Positions 46,068-57,429 of a stretch of 64,000 bases of DNA are shown here, in pieces; position 1 is the first letter of the stretch; every line of letters starts with the position of its first letter. Location of the stretch: NCBI RefSeq assembly GCF_000143415.4, contig NW_003314264.1, positions 1,380,733-1,444,732 on the forward strand. Direction: 5' to 3'. The notes below the pieces were generated by a model. The model was not told the origin of the DNA. It searched no databases and was given only the letters and a program-made list of their open reading frames with translations. The stretch is from Selaginella moellendorffii (taxonomy: Eukaryota; Streptophyta; Lycopodiopsida; Selaginellales; Selaginellaceae). A program made the translations under genes and the position numbers.

Positions 46068-48728
46068 TCACACCAACTCGTTCAAGAGCTTACGAAGGCT
46101 CTCGATCTTGGCAGGCGAGGTTTCTAGCATTTGCTCATACTCGACACGCTCCAGCCTTGGGTTTGGCTTCTGGCGTTTGTTTGTGTTCTTATGTTCTTCA
46201 TCGCTGCTGATCACCTCTTCATCGCCGGACAGGTAGCTAATTCGAGCATGGATCACCTCTCTCAACGCATCCCTAGAAACATCGTCCCATTCCTTGGCTC
46301 TCTCGATCAAACTACTGTCGATCCAAATTGTTCTTCGAAGTCTCGCAGGCGGGTCGTCCATAAGTGCTAGAGAACCTCTTCTTATGAGCTTAACTAGAGA
46401 TTTCACCATTTTCTCATCGCCCAGCCATATCGCAGCTTCAAGCAGCTCCTTACTCTCGCATCCACACTTCTCGAACGCGCATGACAATAGCTCCAAGAAG
46501 AGCTGCGTCACCTTTTCATCTTCCTTCAAGCCAAACAGCCCTGCCGCTTTCTTCATGCTCACCACCGTTTCTTCTAGATTATCGCTCTTCTTCACAGCTT
46601 CATGAAACTTCTCGTCCTGAGCCAAGAGCAGCACAAATGCCTCCTCGCTACTAATTTTCATGTCTACGCAGCCAAAGATCTCCTCGAGGCTAATATCCTT
46701 GATAAAGCTCTTCCTTGCGAAGGCCATTGCAGCATCATGACACCCTTCAGACTCGAGTTTCACCGCAAAGTCCGCAACCTCTCCCAAAAACTCTCTCCTT
46801 CCTTTTTGCTGGAGCTTAGCCAGCTTTTCCTTCTTTTCCTTCTCTCTGTCACTTTTTTTTAAACTGTAATACCCATATCCATAGTCAAGCTCTTCTGCTC
46901 GTTTTTCCCACGAAGCCTCGTAGATTTCCAGCTTCTTCTCCCAAAATTCTTCGATGCGAGAGAAGCTGCTCTCTCCCCACTTCTTCACTACCTGGACCAA
47001 ACAGCTACAAGAAAAATAAGAAACCGCCGGTGCGATGCTCACAATCTTCCATGTCTCATCATCACGTCCACACTCGACGAAAAAGCCCAGCAAGCATGTC
47101 AAGAACGCGTGGTCCTTGCAAACTTGATCATCGGCCAGCAGCTTCTGAGCGAAGATCACAGCCGCGTCCTGCAAGCCACTCTGTCTTAGATGCTCCGCAA
47201 ACCTTAGAACCTCCGGCCACTTATTTTTCTCTTCCAAGAGCCCCTCAATCACCCTGCTATAGCATTCGTCCCATCCATACTTGTGAACCGCTGCAACCAT
47301 AGCCTGTGATGTTTCCATGAGCTTAATCCCCCAGTTCTTCATCACCAAGAATGCTGCGTCACGAAAGTCGTGCCTGACGCAAAACTCTAGCAGAGTTTCA
47401 AAAGACTTCTTGTATTCACTTGGGCCTCTGCTTTCCAAGGCAGATATGTATCTCTCTAAATCGCCGCTCGTCCGGCCAGGCTCGCGTTCGTGCTGCTCCT
47501 CGAGCAAGGTGACTACACATCTGACTGGCTGTCTGTTGCATAGCACGTCCACTATGTGCTCCTTCGGCCACACTAACAGAGCCGCGGTGTGATAAAACGA
47601 GTTTTTGTCACCGCCAGCATTCCCATTGTATGGTTCGTATTCCTTAGCATCTGGTGAACCGCCGAAAGGATCTTTGTCGGAATCCTGGCACCTCACGACC
47701 TCTGTGTCTAAATCCAAGCAACAGTCCCGGAAGTGCTCCAGTTTTCGACCATCTATCGCTGTCCAGTTCTTGACGCTGTAGTTCGTCTTGAAGCTGTCAA
47801 ACACTTCGTTACGAGTCTTCTGCTTTACAATCGTGCAAAGATGGACGTCGAGAAAGCTTGTGCAGCTCAGCACAAGCGCCGCCACAACCCTGTCGTGTCC
47901 CCTGAGCCCCGCAAAGCTGAAGCTGTTGTTTGAGTACTTGTGACCAAGCGGAATCGCGAGCATCAGTGATGGCGTTCTCCTGGCCCATTCCTTCAGCTGG
48001 CTTTGAACGCTTCTCACTGTTGACAAGTAGTGTGGAACTTTTCCTGCATCCACGTCTAGAAACTTTGCATTGCTGCGCACCAGGCTAAACACAAGGCAGA
48101 GCCTCGTCCCGCTCGTCACCTCGGCCAGCCTGTGATCGCAATCGCTGAAGAAAACCGTCTGGAAGTAGCCCGTCCTCGAAGCAGCACCAGAGAAATCAAA
48201 AGCTACACCCTTCTTCCCGTGACGAATTTCCAGCGCACCGCCCTCGTGCCCGGACTGCGTAGGGAGCTGCAAGATCATCGTCCCAAACATGCCGTCTTCC
48301 TTCTCGGTATCCTTGTGAAACTTGAAGTGGCCACCCCGTTCGTACAGCAGCAGCTTATAAAGTCTCACGTCCAAGCCAAGCGCGGCGGCGTCGATCCCCA
48401 GCTCCTCCATCGCGGGAACGGCCAAGTTGAGCACCACCGCCGAGAAAAAGTCTGGCATCTGGGGGCAGCTCACCTTGGACGCTTCGACTTGCCATGCGCG
48501 GCGGATGGTGGTGTCGAACAGCGTTTGGTCGCCCTTGCCGTAGGGTGCTTGCTGCGACACAGCCTTGAGCTTGAGGAAGCCATCGCTGGAGAGAGGGAGG
48601 GCGAGATCCCCAGCTCCCTCCACTCGCAAGGAGGTGGGCATGGGGAATTTGGTTCCATCGACCTCGCCTCCACTAGCAAACTTTGGGCGAGAAGACCACA
48701 GTACTTTGAGAAGCGCCTCGTAGTCCAT
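46068..48728 (-). CDS. 2-oxoglutarate/Fe(II) oxygenase-like protein, 886 aa
   Basis: Intronless. The N-terminal about 230 residues form a prolyl-4-hydroxylase-like 2OG-Fe(II) dioxygenase: YKLLLYERGGHFKFHKD gives the HxD pair (His138, Asp140), FSDCDHRLAEVTSGTRLCL gives the distal His199 and, ten residues on, Arg209 that should bind 2-oxoglutarate. Known family reaction: hydroxylation of protein, small molecule or nucleic acid; the substrate here is unknown. The remaining 650 residues are mostly helical and unlike anything I recognise: a repeated-looking CHDAAMAFARKS region, ECGRDDETWKIVS, then acidic SGDEEVISSDEE and a basic NTNKRQKPNP near the end. The start follows a short 5' flank with AAACCCTAA-like element. 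Three decayed copies lie nearby. Confidence 0.75.
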   Translation of the reverse strand: MDYEALLKVLWSSRPKFASGGEVDGTKFPMPTSLRVEGAGDLALPLSSDGFLKLKAVSQQAPYGKGDQTLFDTTIRRAWQVEASKVSCPQMPDFFSAVVLNLAVPAMEELGIDAAALGLDVRLYKLLLYERGGHFKFHKDTEKEDGMFGTMILQLPTQSGHEGGALEIRHGKKGVAFDFSGAASRTGYFQTVFFSDCDHRLAEVTSGTRLCLVFSLVRSNAKFLDVDAGKVPHYLSTVRSVQSQLKEWARRTPSLMLAIPLGHKYSNNSFSFAGLRGHDRVVAALVLSCTSFLDVHLCTIVKQKTRNEVFDSFKTNYSVKNWTAIDGRKLEHFRDCCLDLDTEVVRCQDSDKDPFGGSPDAKEYEPYNGNAGGDKNSFYHTAALLVWPKEHIVDVLCNRQPVRCVVTLLEEQHEREPGRTSGDLERYISALESRGPSEYKKSFETLLEFCVRHDFRDAAFLVMKNWGIKLMETSQAMVAAVHKYGWDECYSRVIEGLLEEKNKWPEVLRFAEHLRQSGLQDAAVIFAQKLLADDQVCKDHAFLTCLLGFFVECGRDDETWKIVSIAPAVSYFSCSCLVQVVKKWGESSFSRIEEFWEKKLEIYEASWEKRAEELDYGYGYYSLKKSDREKEKKEKLAKLQQKGRREFLGEVADFAVKLESEGCHDAAMAFARKSFIKDISLEEIFGCVDMKISSEEAFVLLLAQDEKFHEAVKKSDNLEETVVSMKKAAGLFGLKEDEKVTQLFLELLSCAFEKCGCESKELLEAAIWLGDEKMVKSLVKLIRRGSLALMDDPPARLRRTIWIDSSLIERAKEWDDVSRDALREVIHARISYLSGDEEVISSDEEHKNTNKRQKPNPRLERVEYEQMLETSPAKIESLRKLLNELV

Positions 48729-48739
48729 GAAATAAACCC

Positions 48740-49100
48740 TAAAACAGATTACTAGTAATTGCCCATGATTAGAGGTTCATAAATAAGTAATAAACTTTGG
48801 TTTTTCGAGCACTGGACTTTGCTGAAGTCCACAAGTGCTGCGTGTGCCGAGTTGCATTCTTCCATCCTGAATGCAAAGGGGCAGACAATTGTATCCAGGT
48901 CCGGCTAGGAATTAAGCTCCATAGCCTGAGAGATTGCAGCTATGAAACCGGAAACCATTACACTGCAATGAGAGCCACACTTGGATGAGAAATGCACCTC
49001 TCCCATCAGCATCCGCGCGTTGCCATAACCTAGCCTAGACTGTGGAGCCAGCCAAGTCAGGGGTGCATTGGCCTTTCAAACAGAACTATGCTAGTTTACA
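48740..49100. other. Intergenic, no gene seen
   Basis: 5' flank of the oxygenase-like gene, with a telo-box-like AAACCCTAA motif on the opposite strand at its left edge. Small open frames carry no recognisable content. Confidence 0.3.
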
Positions 49101-50400
49101 AAGAGAAAAGAGGATGGGAAGAAGCTTTCACAGAAACCATAAGTCTTCATCCCAAACTTTCATCCTAGATCTTGAGATAAAAGAGAAACTCAGCACTCCT
49201 TTGCCAAAGTAGCTCACTGTCCATGCAAGACGAGAGGACGAGCTAATAGCCCGTTGCTCCGCCGCAAAATGCAAGGTCCAGCCATGGAATACACGAAAAA
49301 TGCAAACTCATAGAACTCAATCCATGCCATTTGATTTTACGTTGGTGTCATCCCAAAAATGCGGGTGCAGGAGAGGTAAAAGAAATGGAGTAGGAAGTAT
49401 GGTTACTCGGGTTGCTTAGTAAATGGGTCGCTGACCCTTGATCACTTGCCCCCCCGGTGACCAGTCAGTATGGTCAACCCCACCATGATAGCGCTTGGTA
49501 CCCAAAGGAGGCCCAAATATCTTTTTGTAAAAGTTTGAAGTGATCTTCCACACCTTACTGCTCTTCCTCCAGTAACGGCAACTTTATTTTCCACAAACCT
49601 TCACAATGAGCTGCTTGCCATCGTTGAGCTGCACGCCCCCCAACTAGCACCAGCAGTCAATTTTGCACGAGGATCATCCTGGAGCCATTTTGGTCTGAGG
49701 TTATTTTTCGTTCTTGATCCATACTATTTTGATGTCTGTAAGAAACAGCGCCTTAAACCCGAAAAGCATATATGCTCTCATTTGCATCTTCTTCACTGTT
49801 ACTTCGTTCCATGTTGTATCTTAATATCTGCATCTTCATTGTTTGTGCCATAAAATTAACATCAAGCGGTAGAAACAAAAACTTTCGTTTACTGTTTTCA
49901 GGCACATTTCTGTCAAATGGCACCTCTTCTCGGTACTTACTGAGAGTCCCTGTGCCTCTGGTCGTTCGTCTCTGAGAGGTATTCTCCAAGGAAGCTGGAA
50001 TGTAGGCTGTGACAAGAGCCAAAGTTTGAAAACTATGTTTTGTTCGCTCGTTTTGGCCTGCAAGGAGAATGGGAAACAATTATCGAAGAAACCATACCGT
50101 ATCAAACGAAGCCATTGTTGTAAACTAGAGGAAGAAGCTTGTGGCGAACAACTTGTTCTTCTTTTACGTCCTCGAACCAGCCTCCAAAGCTTACCAAGTC
50201 TTCATCCTGGACTTCCCTCCTGCATGAGCGTGATCTTCACCGCAAACAAAAACCAAAGACCTTGCGTGTTTTGTGCTCAGCAAGCGCGCTCCATCGCCAA
50301 AGTAGCTCACTGTCCATGCAAGACGAGAGGACGAGCTACTAGCCGGTTGCTCGGGCGCAAAGTGCAAGGCTCAGCCATGGTGGACAGTCCTGGATTCACA
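49100..50400 (+). repeat. Diverged direct repeats (49.1-49.5 kb, 50.19-50.39 kb)
   Basis: The stretch with AGTAGCTCACTGTCCATG and CGAGAGGACGAGCTA at 49209-49290 recurs at 50301-50385. A separate stretch, GGTTGCTTAGTAAATGG with the following GGTCAACCCCAC and GCGCTTGGTACCCA, at about 49412-49506, recurs near 52469-52594. Family unidentified; no ORF explains them. Confidence 0.55.
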
Positions 50401-51179
50401 ACAATACAAACTCATGGAAGTCGAGAGGAAAGAACTACTTACGCGTCTCCAGCTGCGAGTTCTCTGTAAGTTTCGATCGAGTATCCCTTCGCTCCAAGTT
50501 GTCCATCCCTCGGTTCGATTACCAATACGGCAGAGCAAAGTCCGTGTGAGAAACGCACAGAAAGTGGAGCGTGGAGTCTGTTTGTGACGTGAAATCCAAA
50601 ACGCGAGGAAGGATTTTGTTGAGATCAGAGTGCCAGTTGGTGACATTGAATCCTGGGAGCTTGATGAAGAGACAATCCTGGTACAAGCGAACCTACGAAT
50701 TCAGAGACGAAGTTCTTATCTTAGAAGAAGGAAAACGAAAAGCTTATCGATCGACTCTGTTTGATCCCAGGAGCTCCGCTACGGCCTGGCAGACTCGAAG
50801 GTGGAAGACGAATTCGTCCAGAGAAGAAGCTCTTCGGTGGAAATGGAAGAAACCAAGTTCCTCATAACAAGAGAGAAAAGCTGATTATCCAAAGATATGG
50901 ACGCTCTGGGCTACGCAAATCGATGCCCGGGCACAGCACCGAGACGCGGTGTTTGTAAGCCGCAAGCATTTCTTTACATTTGGGCATGGATCCTGCCTGA
51001 GAACCTTGATCTCACCGCTGGAGAACAATCCCGGGGAAGAACAGCTCCAAACCATAGAACAGAGGAGCGGAATTGGCGAGTTTGGATGGATGATCCATTC
51101 CTCCTCTCTTCCTTCTTGCGCAACGAGCAGCAAGTAGAAGATTTCCCTCGCAGGATAGCCAATGTCGATCGACTGATAT

Positions 51180-52222
51180 CTGTAAAAGAAAAAAAAAGAC
51201 ACGACGAGTACACGTGGACGCCTATGATTCCTCGCTACGCTCTCAGTGGCAACACGGGCAAGGCTATGGCTGTGTTCCAGAGCGTCGGCGCAAGAATAGA
51301 ACGCTATAATCTCGGCATTTACCCAGGCTGGGGATTTCTCCATGGCGAAAGATCCCTTTGACGCAATGCCTGCTCCCAATATTGTGTCGTGGAAACTATG
51401 CTGAAAACATACGTGGATGCATGTAACCTTAACGGGCCGAAGCGACTGTTTGCGATTATGCCAGAGCAAAGCTCAATCACCTGGAGCGTAGCATTTGCAT
51501 GGTTTGGGCATGTACAAGATGGCGAGAGTTTTTTTCAGATCATGCGAGAAACCACACTCGACGATCCCAGTTGCGCCGATCACTCCAAGATCGACAAAGC
51601 TCGAGCAGTGTTTGATGCTTTGGCGTGCCTGGACATGGTCTCCTGGAACACTTGCTACGCACCCGACGTCCACCACTGCAAAGATTTCTTTGAGAAAATG
51701 CCCGGCCCCAACCTGGTGTCTTACAACACTCTCTTGTCCTCACTGGTCAGCTGCAGATTATCCGGGGAAGCAGTGAAAATCTTCGTCGAAATGCCAGAGA
51801 TAAACACCGTGACGTCCACTGTGATGATGCAAGCTTATGCGCGGGAAGGCCAGCTTGCCAGTGCCAGGGACATCTACGAGACAATGCCGGATCGCAGCTC
51901 AGTGGCTCTCATCACAGCCCAATCCTTGAGAACAGCCTTTGAGCGATTTGAAAAGAAGCAGGAGGCCTGGAGCTCGATCATCGCGGCCTATGTCCAGAAC
52001 GGACGCGTGAGCGAGGCACTGGATCTCTTTAGAGAGATGCATCTTTCTGGCTTTCAAGCCAGACGAGACCATCTTCACAACAATCCTAGCAGCGGCGGCG
52101 AGCCAGCTCGAGCAGTGTTGCCGAGATTTTTGTCCATGATCGCAGACTTTGGGATCTCTCCCAGGGCGAGTCAGCTGGAGCAATCCAAGCAATCCGGGCT
52201 TGTGGATGATTCTTCTGGGTAG
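51180..52222 (+). pseudogene. Frameshifted PPR gene
   Basis: PPR content runs from HDEYTWTPMIPRYALSGNTG (about 51215) through MAKDPFDAMPAPNIVSW, then a small indel at about 51391 shifts the frame, and TMLKTYVDACNLNGPKRLFA resumes in the next frame with further repeats to AYVQNGRVSEALDLF. It ends without an E or DYW domain. Parts of it (51.4-51.9 kb) are duplicated inverted at 55820-56260. Confidence 0.6.
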
Positions 52223-52839
52223 AAAATCCATCGAATTGAAAAGGTTGTCGAAATGTCGGCTGGAAAATCCAATGGTACTTGCAAACTCGGGATAATGCCA
52301 GGTTGAGAACCGACAATCCTAGTCATCCCGGGGATGCGGGTGTTGTGCCATGTAAGCTGAAAACCTATCCCACCAGCCAAGGCGCAGTAGAGGAACAGCG
52401 GTATAAAAGAAATGGAGTTGCAAGAAGGGTCAATCCGGGAGAGCCTGAAAGGGCGCTTGCATCCCTCGGGTTGCTTAGTAAATGGGGTCGCTGACCCTTG
52501 ACCACTTGGCCCCCCTTGTTTGTCGGTGACCCAGTAGTGCTAAGTCGGTATGGTCAACCCCACTGTGACCTACTGGATAGCGCTTGGTACCCAGGGCCCG
52601 AGAAAGGATAGAGGATTGTGCTCCAAACGTTACACTTCTTTGCAAGTCGGGCAGGTGTTAGCGATTGTGACGAAGGGTCTCCAAGCTAGAGAGGTTTGAT
52701 GAGGGATGTCTTCTACAAGAACAATAGCATGGATGGGGCTAACAGGGAATAGCATGGATGATACAATAAATAATCCATGAAGCTTATGGTAAAAATAAAG
52801 GTAAATAGTATAAATTAAGATTAGAATTAATATCTTTTC

Positions 52840-53650
52840 ACAATCCTTTATGCTAACATCTATCATTTTATTGGCAAACATCTTTTTTGTTTTTTTTTTC
52901 TTTCTTGTACCAATTCACCATAGCCAATTCTCATTTTTGCTGTAATTATTTCCATGGCTTTAATTGCTTGTTAAATTGTGCCAACCTCCTCTACCAAAAG
53001 CAATTGGAAGTTCTTGTTGTCCCCCAATGCTCTACTTGTTATGCAATCATTCAAACCTACAACCAAAAATGGTGAGTGCCAAAAGGGAAACTAATTTGGC
53101 ATCACCAAATTCAAAGAACTTTGTTAGACTTGGTGATCATTGATTCCATGTCTGGCTCTACACACTGGAAAACCCTATTGTCATTTTCCTTTGCTTCATC
53201 AGCATTAGATGGGTTCAACATTGTGTTCCAGTGTGTAGATGCGGGTACATTATATCTCCTTCTTCATGGCTCTCTTATTCCACATATGCCACATTCTTTA
53301 TAAATGTTGGCAAAGTAGTTCCATTACTAGTAGATGCTTTTGAAAGAATAGTAAAGGAATATTAAGCTTCTAATTACAATTAAAATCTCTTTTTCTTAGC
53401 CAACATGTTCCAGTGAATTGCACATTAGTGTTATTGCTATTATTGCCAATCAAAGCCAAAGAAGTTGATGCTATATAGTAACATGGCTTGAGGGAGCTCT
53501 CACCAAACTTCAGTACCTTAAAAAGGACAACTGAGTTCCTTAAAGAGGACAACCAAGCCATTCGACTCTTGACAAATAAGAACATTCTCTAGTGGGATTG
53601 CTAAATAAAGCTTTTTGGATTCTCTCCCAATAGTATATTAAGTTATCTGT
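52840..53650. repeat. Long direct repeat, left copy
   Basis: About 800 bp starting TGCTAACATCTAT and including CCAACCTCCTCTACCAAAAG matches 57430-58300 in the same orientation with many small differences. AT-rich, no coding content. The region between them includes the inverted block copy. Confidence 0.65.
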
Positions 53651-53847
53651 AGAAAAAAGGCATTGGTCTAATGATCTTGATGCAAGTTCATTTAGTTGCT
53701 GGGCAATGAGAAAATGAAATGTCTAGTTAAGCTCATGGTTCTCTAGCAGTTATGGGCTACCACCAATATAATCCTGAGATACTATGAAGACAATGCAAGT
53801 TGGATTGACAGTAGTTTGATCCAGAGAGAGAGAGGTGATTAATGCTA

Positions 53848-53973
53848 ATTAGCTACTTGTCTGGCGATGAAGAGGTGATTAGCAGCGATGAAGAAGACAC
53901 AAACTCCAGAAGCCAAACCCAAGACTGGAGCAAGATCGAGAACCTTCATAAGCTCTTGAATGAGTTGGTGTGA
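53848..53973 (+). pseudogene. C-terminal fragment of the 2OG-oxygenase-like gene, inverted
   Basis: Open from YLSGDEEVISSDEED through KLLNEL-type sequence to a TGA at 53971-53973, matching the last 40 residues of the protein at 46068-48728 but on the opposite strand. Nothing of the rest of that gene precedes it. Confidence 0.6.
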
Positions 53974-54249
53974 ACGCTTGATTACTAATCTTGATTAAGT
54001 ATGACTTTAAGAGAATGCAATCACGTGAGTGACCTTGCCGTCTTCTTTTCTTTTTCTCGTTTCTCTCCTCTTATCAGGAACGCTAGAAGTTGCTCTTAGG
54101 TCGCAAAAGAGGGAGTCTTATCCAGTCGACTCGTCAACTTTGCACACGTGCTAGTTCGGCCTCGTGGTTGTGAACATACGTTCTTAATGCATCTGAGTCG
54201 ATGTCTGTTACCTCCACAGATGAGGGTGTAACTAGCACCATTTGCGTGT

Positions 54250-55459
54250 TTTGCAATGTACTTTAGCTACGGACACCATATAATCTTGGGACCTGTTAGA
54301 ACGACTCTGGTGAGTGTTTCTTTTTTGTTTTTTGGTTATATTTCTTACGTTGATCCGTAGCTACTTCCACACGCAGACATAATAGCAGACTTTGCTGGTT
54401 CAAATTCTCCCTAATCTCAACAAAAAACGCAGCAAAAGGTTTCGAAAAACGTCACAAACAATTCGTACCGAAGCTTCGTAGTAAAGCCCAGCATACAAGG
54501 AAGCATAGAAGGATGCTTGACCTCTATCTTCCTTTAGAAAACTAGCCAGCATCTGCTAAGAAAATAGATAGAACTTTGTGTTGATATTGTAGAGAGATAC
54601 CTGTTGAGGATCGCCACCTTGTTTGTAAAGCTTGTAAATTTGGTTCATATAAGCCCTGCTATCTTTACCTGTCTGGAAAAAATGAAAACTAATAGTTGAG
54701 AAATTGATAAGAAATAAAAACCATACGTCTGGGATTCTTTGACGAGCCTCCTCTAAACTATAAGATCGGGCCTCACAAAGGAAGCACCATAAAGCCTGAG
54801 AGAGAGGAGAGAAATCCGATGTACGTTTATAGAAAGAAAAATTACCTCCTCGGAGTCGTTGTTCCCCAGTTTTGTATCCTCTCGAAACTGAGCAGCACCT
54901 TCTTCAAATCTTTTGCAAAGTTTTGCTCAAGCTCTCAAAAGGGAGAAGAATCCACTACTAACCTGTCGAGATAGAACAGTGAAAGTCCCCTCTGCCACAG
55001 ATCTGTGTTCACAACTTCAGTTTTTCTGGTGTGTGTTTGGATCTTTAAAAATTGATTCACTCACAAGGGAGTTCTTCCGGGAAAGCATCCAACACCTTGT
55101 TGAATTGCTCCAAAGATCCAGACACATCTCCCTTTCCACCACAGAAGAAAGAAACCAAGGAAGCTCAGAGGATAAAACGAGTAAAGATGGCTACGAAGAA
55201 CATATACCTGCGAGAAGAGCTCCATTCCATGCCTCTTCCAATCCAGAGCCGACATTCTCCCGAATGGAAGCCTCGACGATGCAAGAACCACGGCTATGGC
55301 AGCAATAGCCGCTCCAGTAACACGCCTCTCCCACGCCGGCCTTCTTCCATCTCCAAACTTCACGGCTCTAGACGCTGGAATGGGCGGAGCAAGCGACAGT
55401 CGTGGAATTCTATACCCAATGGCCACCGCCTTCCACGCCATAGCTCGGCCTCTTTGCAC
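54250..55459 (-). CDS. Plastid TPR-like protein, probable
   Basis: Better-preserved copy of the gene also seen at 45.0-45.8 kb. First exon 55459-55208 begins MQRGRAMAWKAVAIGYRIPR, a basic Ser/Ala-rich transit-like start. Later exon pieces: GDVSGSLEQFNKVLDAFPEE, GLSLFYLDR, KDLKKVLLSFERIQN, ALWCFLCEAR, then SRAYMNQIYKLYKQGGDPQQ, EDRGQASFYASLYAGLYYEA and GEFEPAKSAIMSACGSSYG. This order of motifs resembles conserved plant TPR-like plastid proteins (family recognition tentative). Donors such as GTATATG, GTATCTC and GTAAGAA fit, but one junction (near 54950) and the 3' end are not settled, so it may be decaying. Confidence 0.45.
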
Positions 55460-55499
55460 ATCGGACTGTCACCTCTTCTTAAATTAGCGTTGCTCTTCG

Positions 55500-56260
55500 A
55501 TCGGAGCTTTTGAAAAACAAGAGATCTAGCAGCTGGTCACGGAGGCGGATGCGGCACGAAGGGATCCAGCGCCTTCTTGGCGTCGCAGCGAGAGATGATC
55601 GCCGTGAAGGATGCCACCGTGCCCCGAGACGACCATGTTGGATATACGTGCTCGCTCGCGGCGGCGCCGCTAGGCTGTGCCGCTGTGGGCGATCGATCCA
55701 CGCTCCAGCCGCCATGAAAGTGGGGATCGCCATCAAGGACGCCGCCCACTTCGAGAATCGCCCTCGACCTTTTTGAATCGATACTCGCTGTGTGAGCGCC
55801 AAGATCACGGTGATGAGTTGAGATCCGGCATTTTCTCGTAGATGTCCCTGGCACTCACAAGCTGGCCTTCCTGTGCATAAGCTTGCATCATCACAGTGGA
55901 TGTCACAGCGTTTATCTCTGGCATTTCGACGAAGATTTTCACTGCTTCCCCGGATAATTTGCAGCTGACCAGTCAGAGAGTGTTGTAAGACACCAGGTTG
56001 TGGCCGGGCATTTTCTCAAGGAAATCTTTGCAGTGGTGGACGTCCGGTGTGTAGCAAGCGAACATGTCCAGGCACGCCAAAGCATCAAACATTGCTCAAG
56101 CTTTGTCGATCTTGGAGTGATCCGCGTCTAAAACAATCATGTTGGAAGCAGCTGGGATCATTGAGTATGATTTCTTGCATGATCTGAAACAAACTCTCGC
56201 CATCTCCGCAAATGCTTGAAGAATCACGCTCCATCACTCTGGCATAATCGCAAACAGTCG
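55500..56260 (-). pseudogene. Inverted PPR fragments
   Basis: 55840-55500 reads VASFTAIISRCDAKKALDPF, a decayed part of the DUF3820-PPR gene near 44.7 kb. 56260-55820 is a reverse-complement match to 51.4-51.9 kb of the frameshifted PPR gene (for example GAGATAAACACCGTGACGTC-like and EIPEINAV-type stretch). No open frame of useful length remains. Confidence 0.55.
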
Positions 56261-56349
56261 CTTTGCCTCGTTAAGGTTACAGACATCTGTGTAAGTTTTC
56301 AGCATAGTTGTCCACGACACAATATTGTGAGCAGCAAGCCACTCCCCAT

Positions 56350-57429
56350 TAAGGTCAGCACAAAACATGTCAGGTCTTTGTTTCTCTTTCTGGTATTTCT
56401 TTTTATCCCAAAATCATGATCACATAGCAGCAAAGTTCAGGATGAATACTTAGTAAGCTTAAAAGAATGCACATCCTCTGGTTTATAACAATGTCTTCAT
56501 TAATATGGTGTGGTTTTTGTGATGGTTACATTTCACACTTTGTTCTTCAGACAAAAGGAAACATAAATGAAGGGCCTCAAATGTGGCATTTGTCACACGT
56601 ACATTTCAGCTTCTTTCGGACAAAGGTTGTGGAAACCACTAGCACCGAAATGAGAATGTTAATTTTTAATAGAAAAAGAAAAACCGTGGAGAATATAATA
56701 CATTTTCTTGCTTGATTAGATATGGACAGAAACATGGGACTGAGAAACCATGAACACATAAAAACAGAAAATTCTTAGTACTGAACAGAGTTGTTAGTTG
56801 TTTGCTTTGACAAAAGTGTGATTTGAAAAAGCCATAATTAAATGTTTCTTTGGTGATTGATGATCACAACCTACAAATGATCCATATTGAGTGTTTTCAG
56901 CCATGGAGTCTTAAACTGGAGTCAAGAAAAATCAGTGGATTGATCTACTTTGATACATGCTGTTGACTCGCATAGATGTACTTCATCATAGTCCTCGCAA
57001 AGGCTCAAACTTGGAGGCTGTGATTTGAAAGAAAATAATAATCTTCTGGATTTGAGCTTTAGAGTAAATAAAAACTGAAGTTTACAATGAAAAAGGTTTA
57101 ATATGACAAGTAATTTCTTTTGGTACTGGTTATACAAATAAAACTCTTTCTTACAAGAGAAATGTGAAATTACTGAATGCTATTTGTAAAATAGGCATTT
57201 ATATGTCTATAGAAGCAGTACTAGATTCTCTAGTATATTCCACCAGGGTCAATGGTTAGATGATATGTTTTAACATGGTTTGGGTTGTATGGTTAAAATT
57301 TCTGGTAAATTTATTTAAATTAATCTTAAGTATAGATTAAAAGACTAAAGTTAGAAAAAGCTAAATTTAGATTTAGATCTATAGCCTAGAGTTTTATTTG
57401 TAAGCATTAGCAAATAGGATTCTTTGAAT
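56350..57429. other. Intergenic, no gene seen
   Basis: AT-rich sequence between the inverted block copy and the right repeat. Nothing recognised. Confidence 0.3.
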
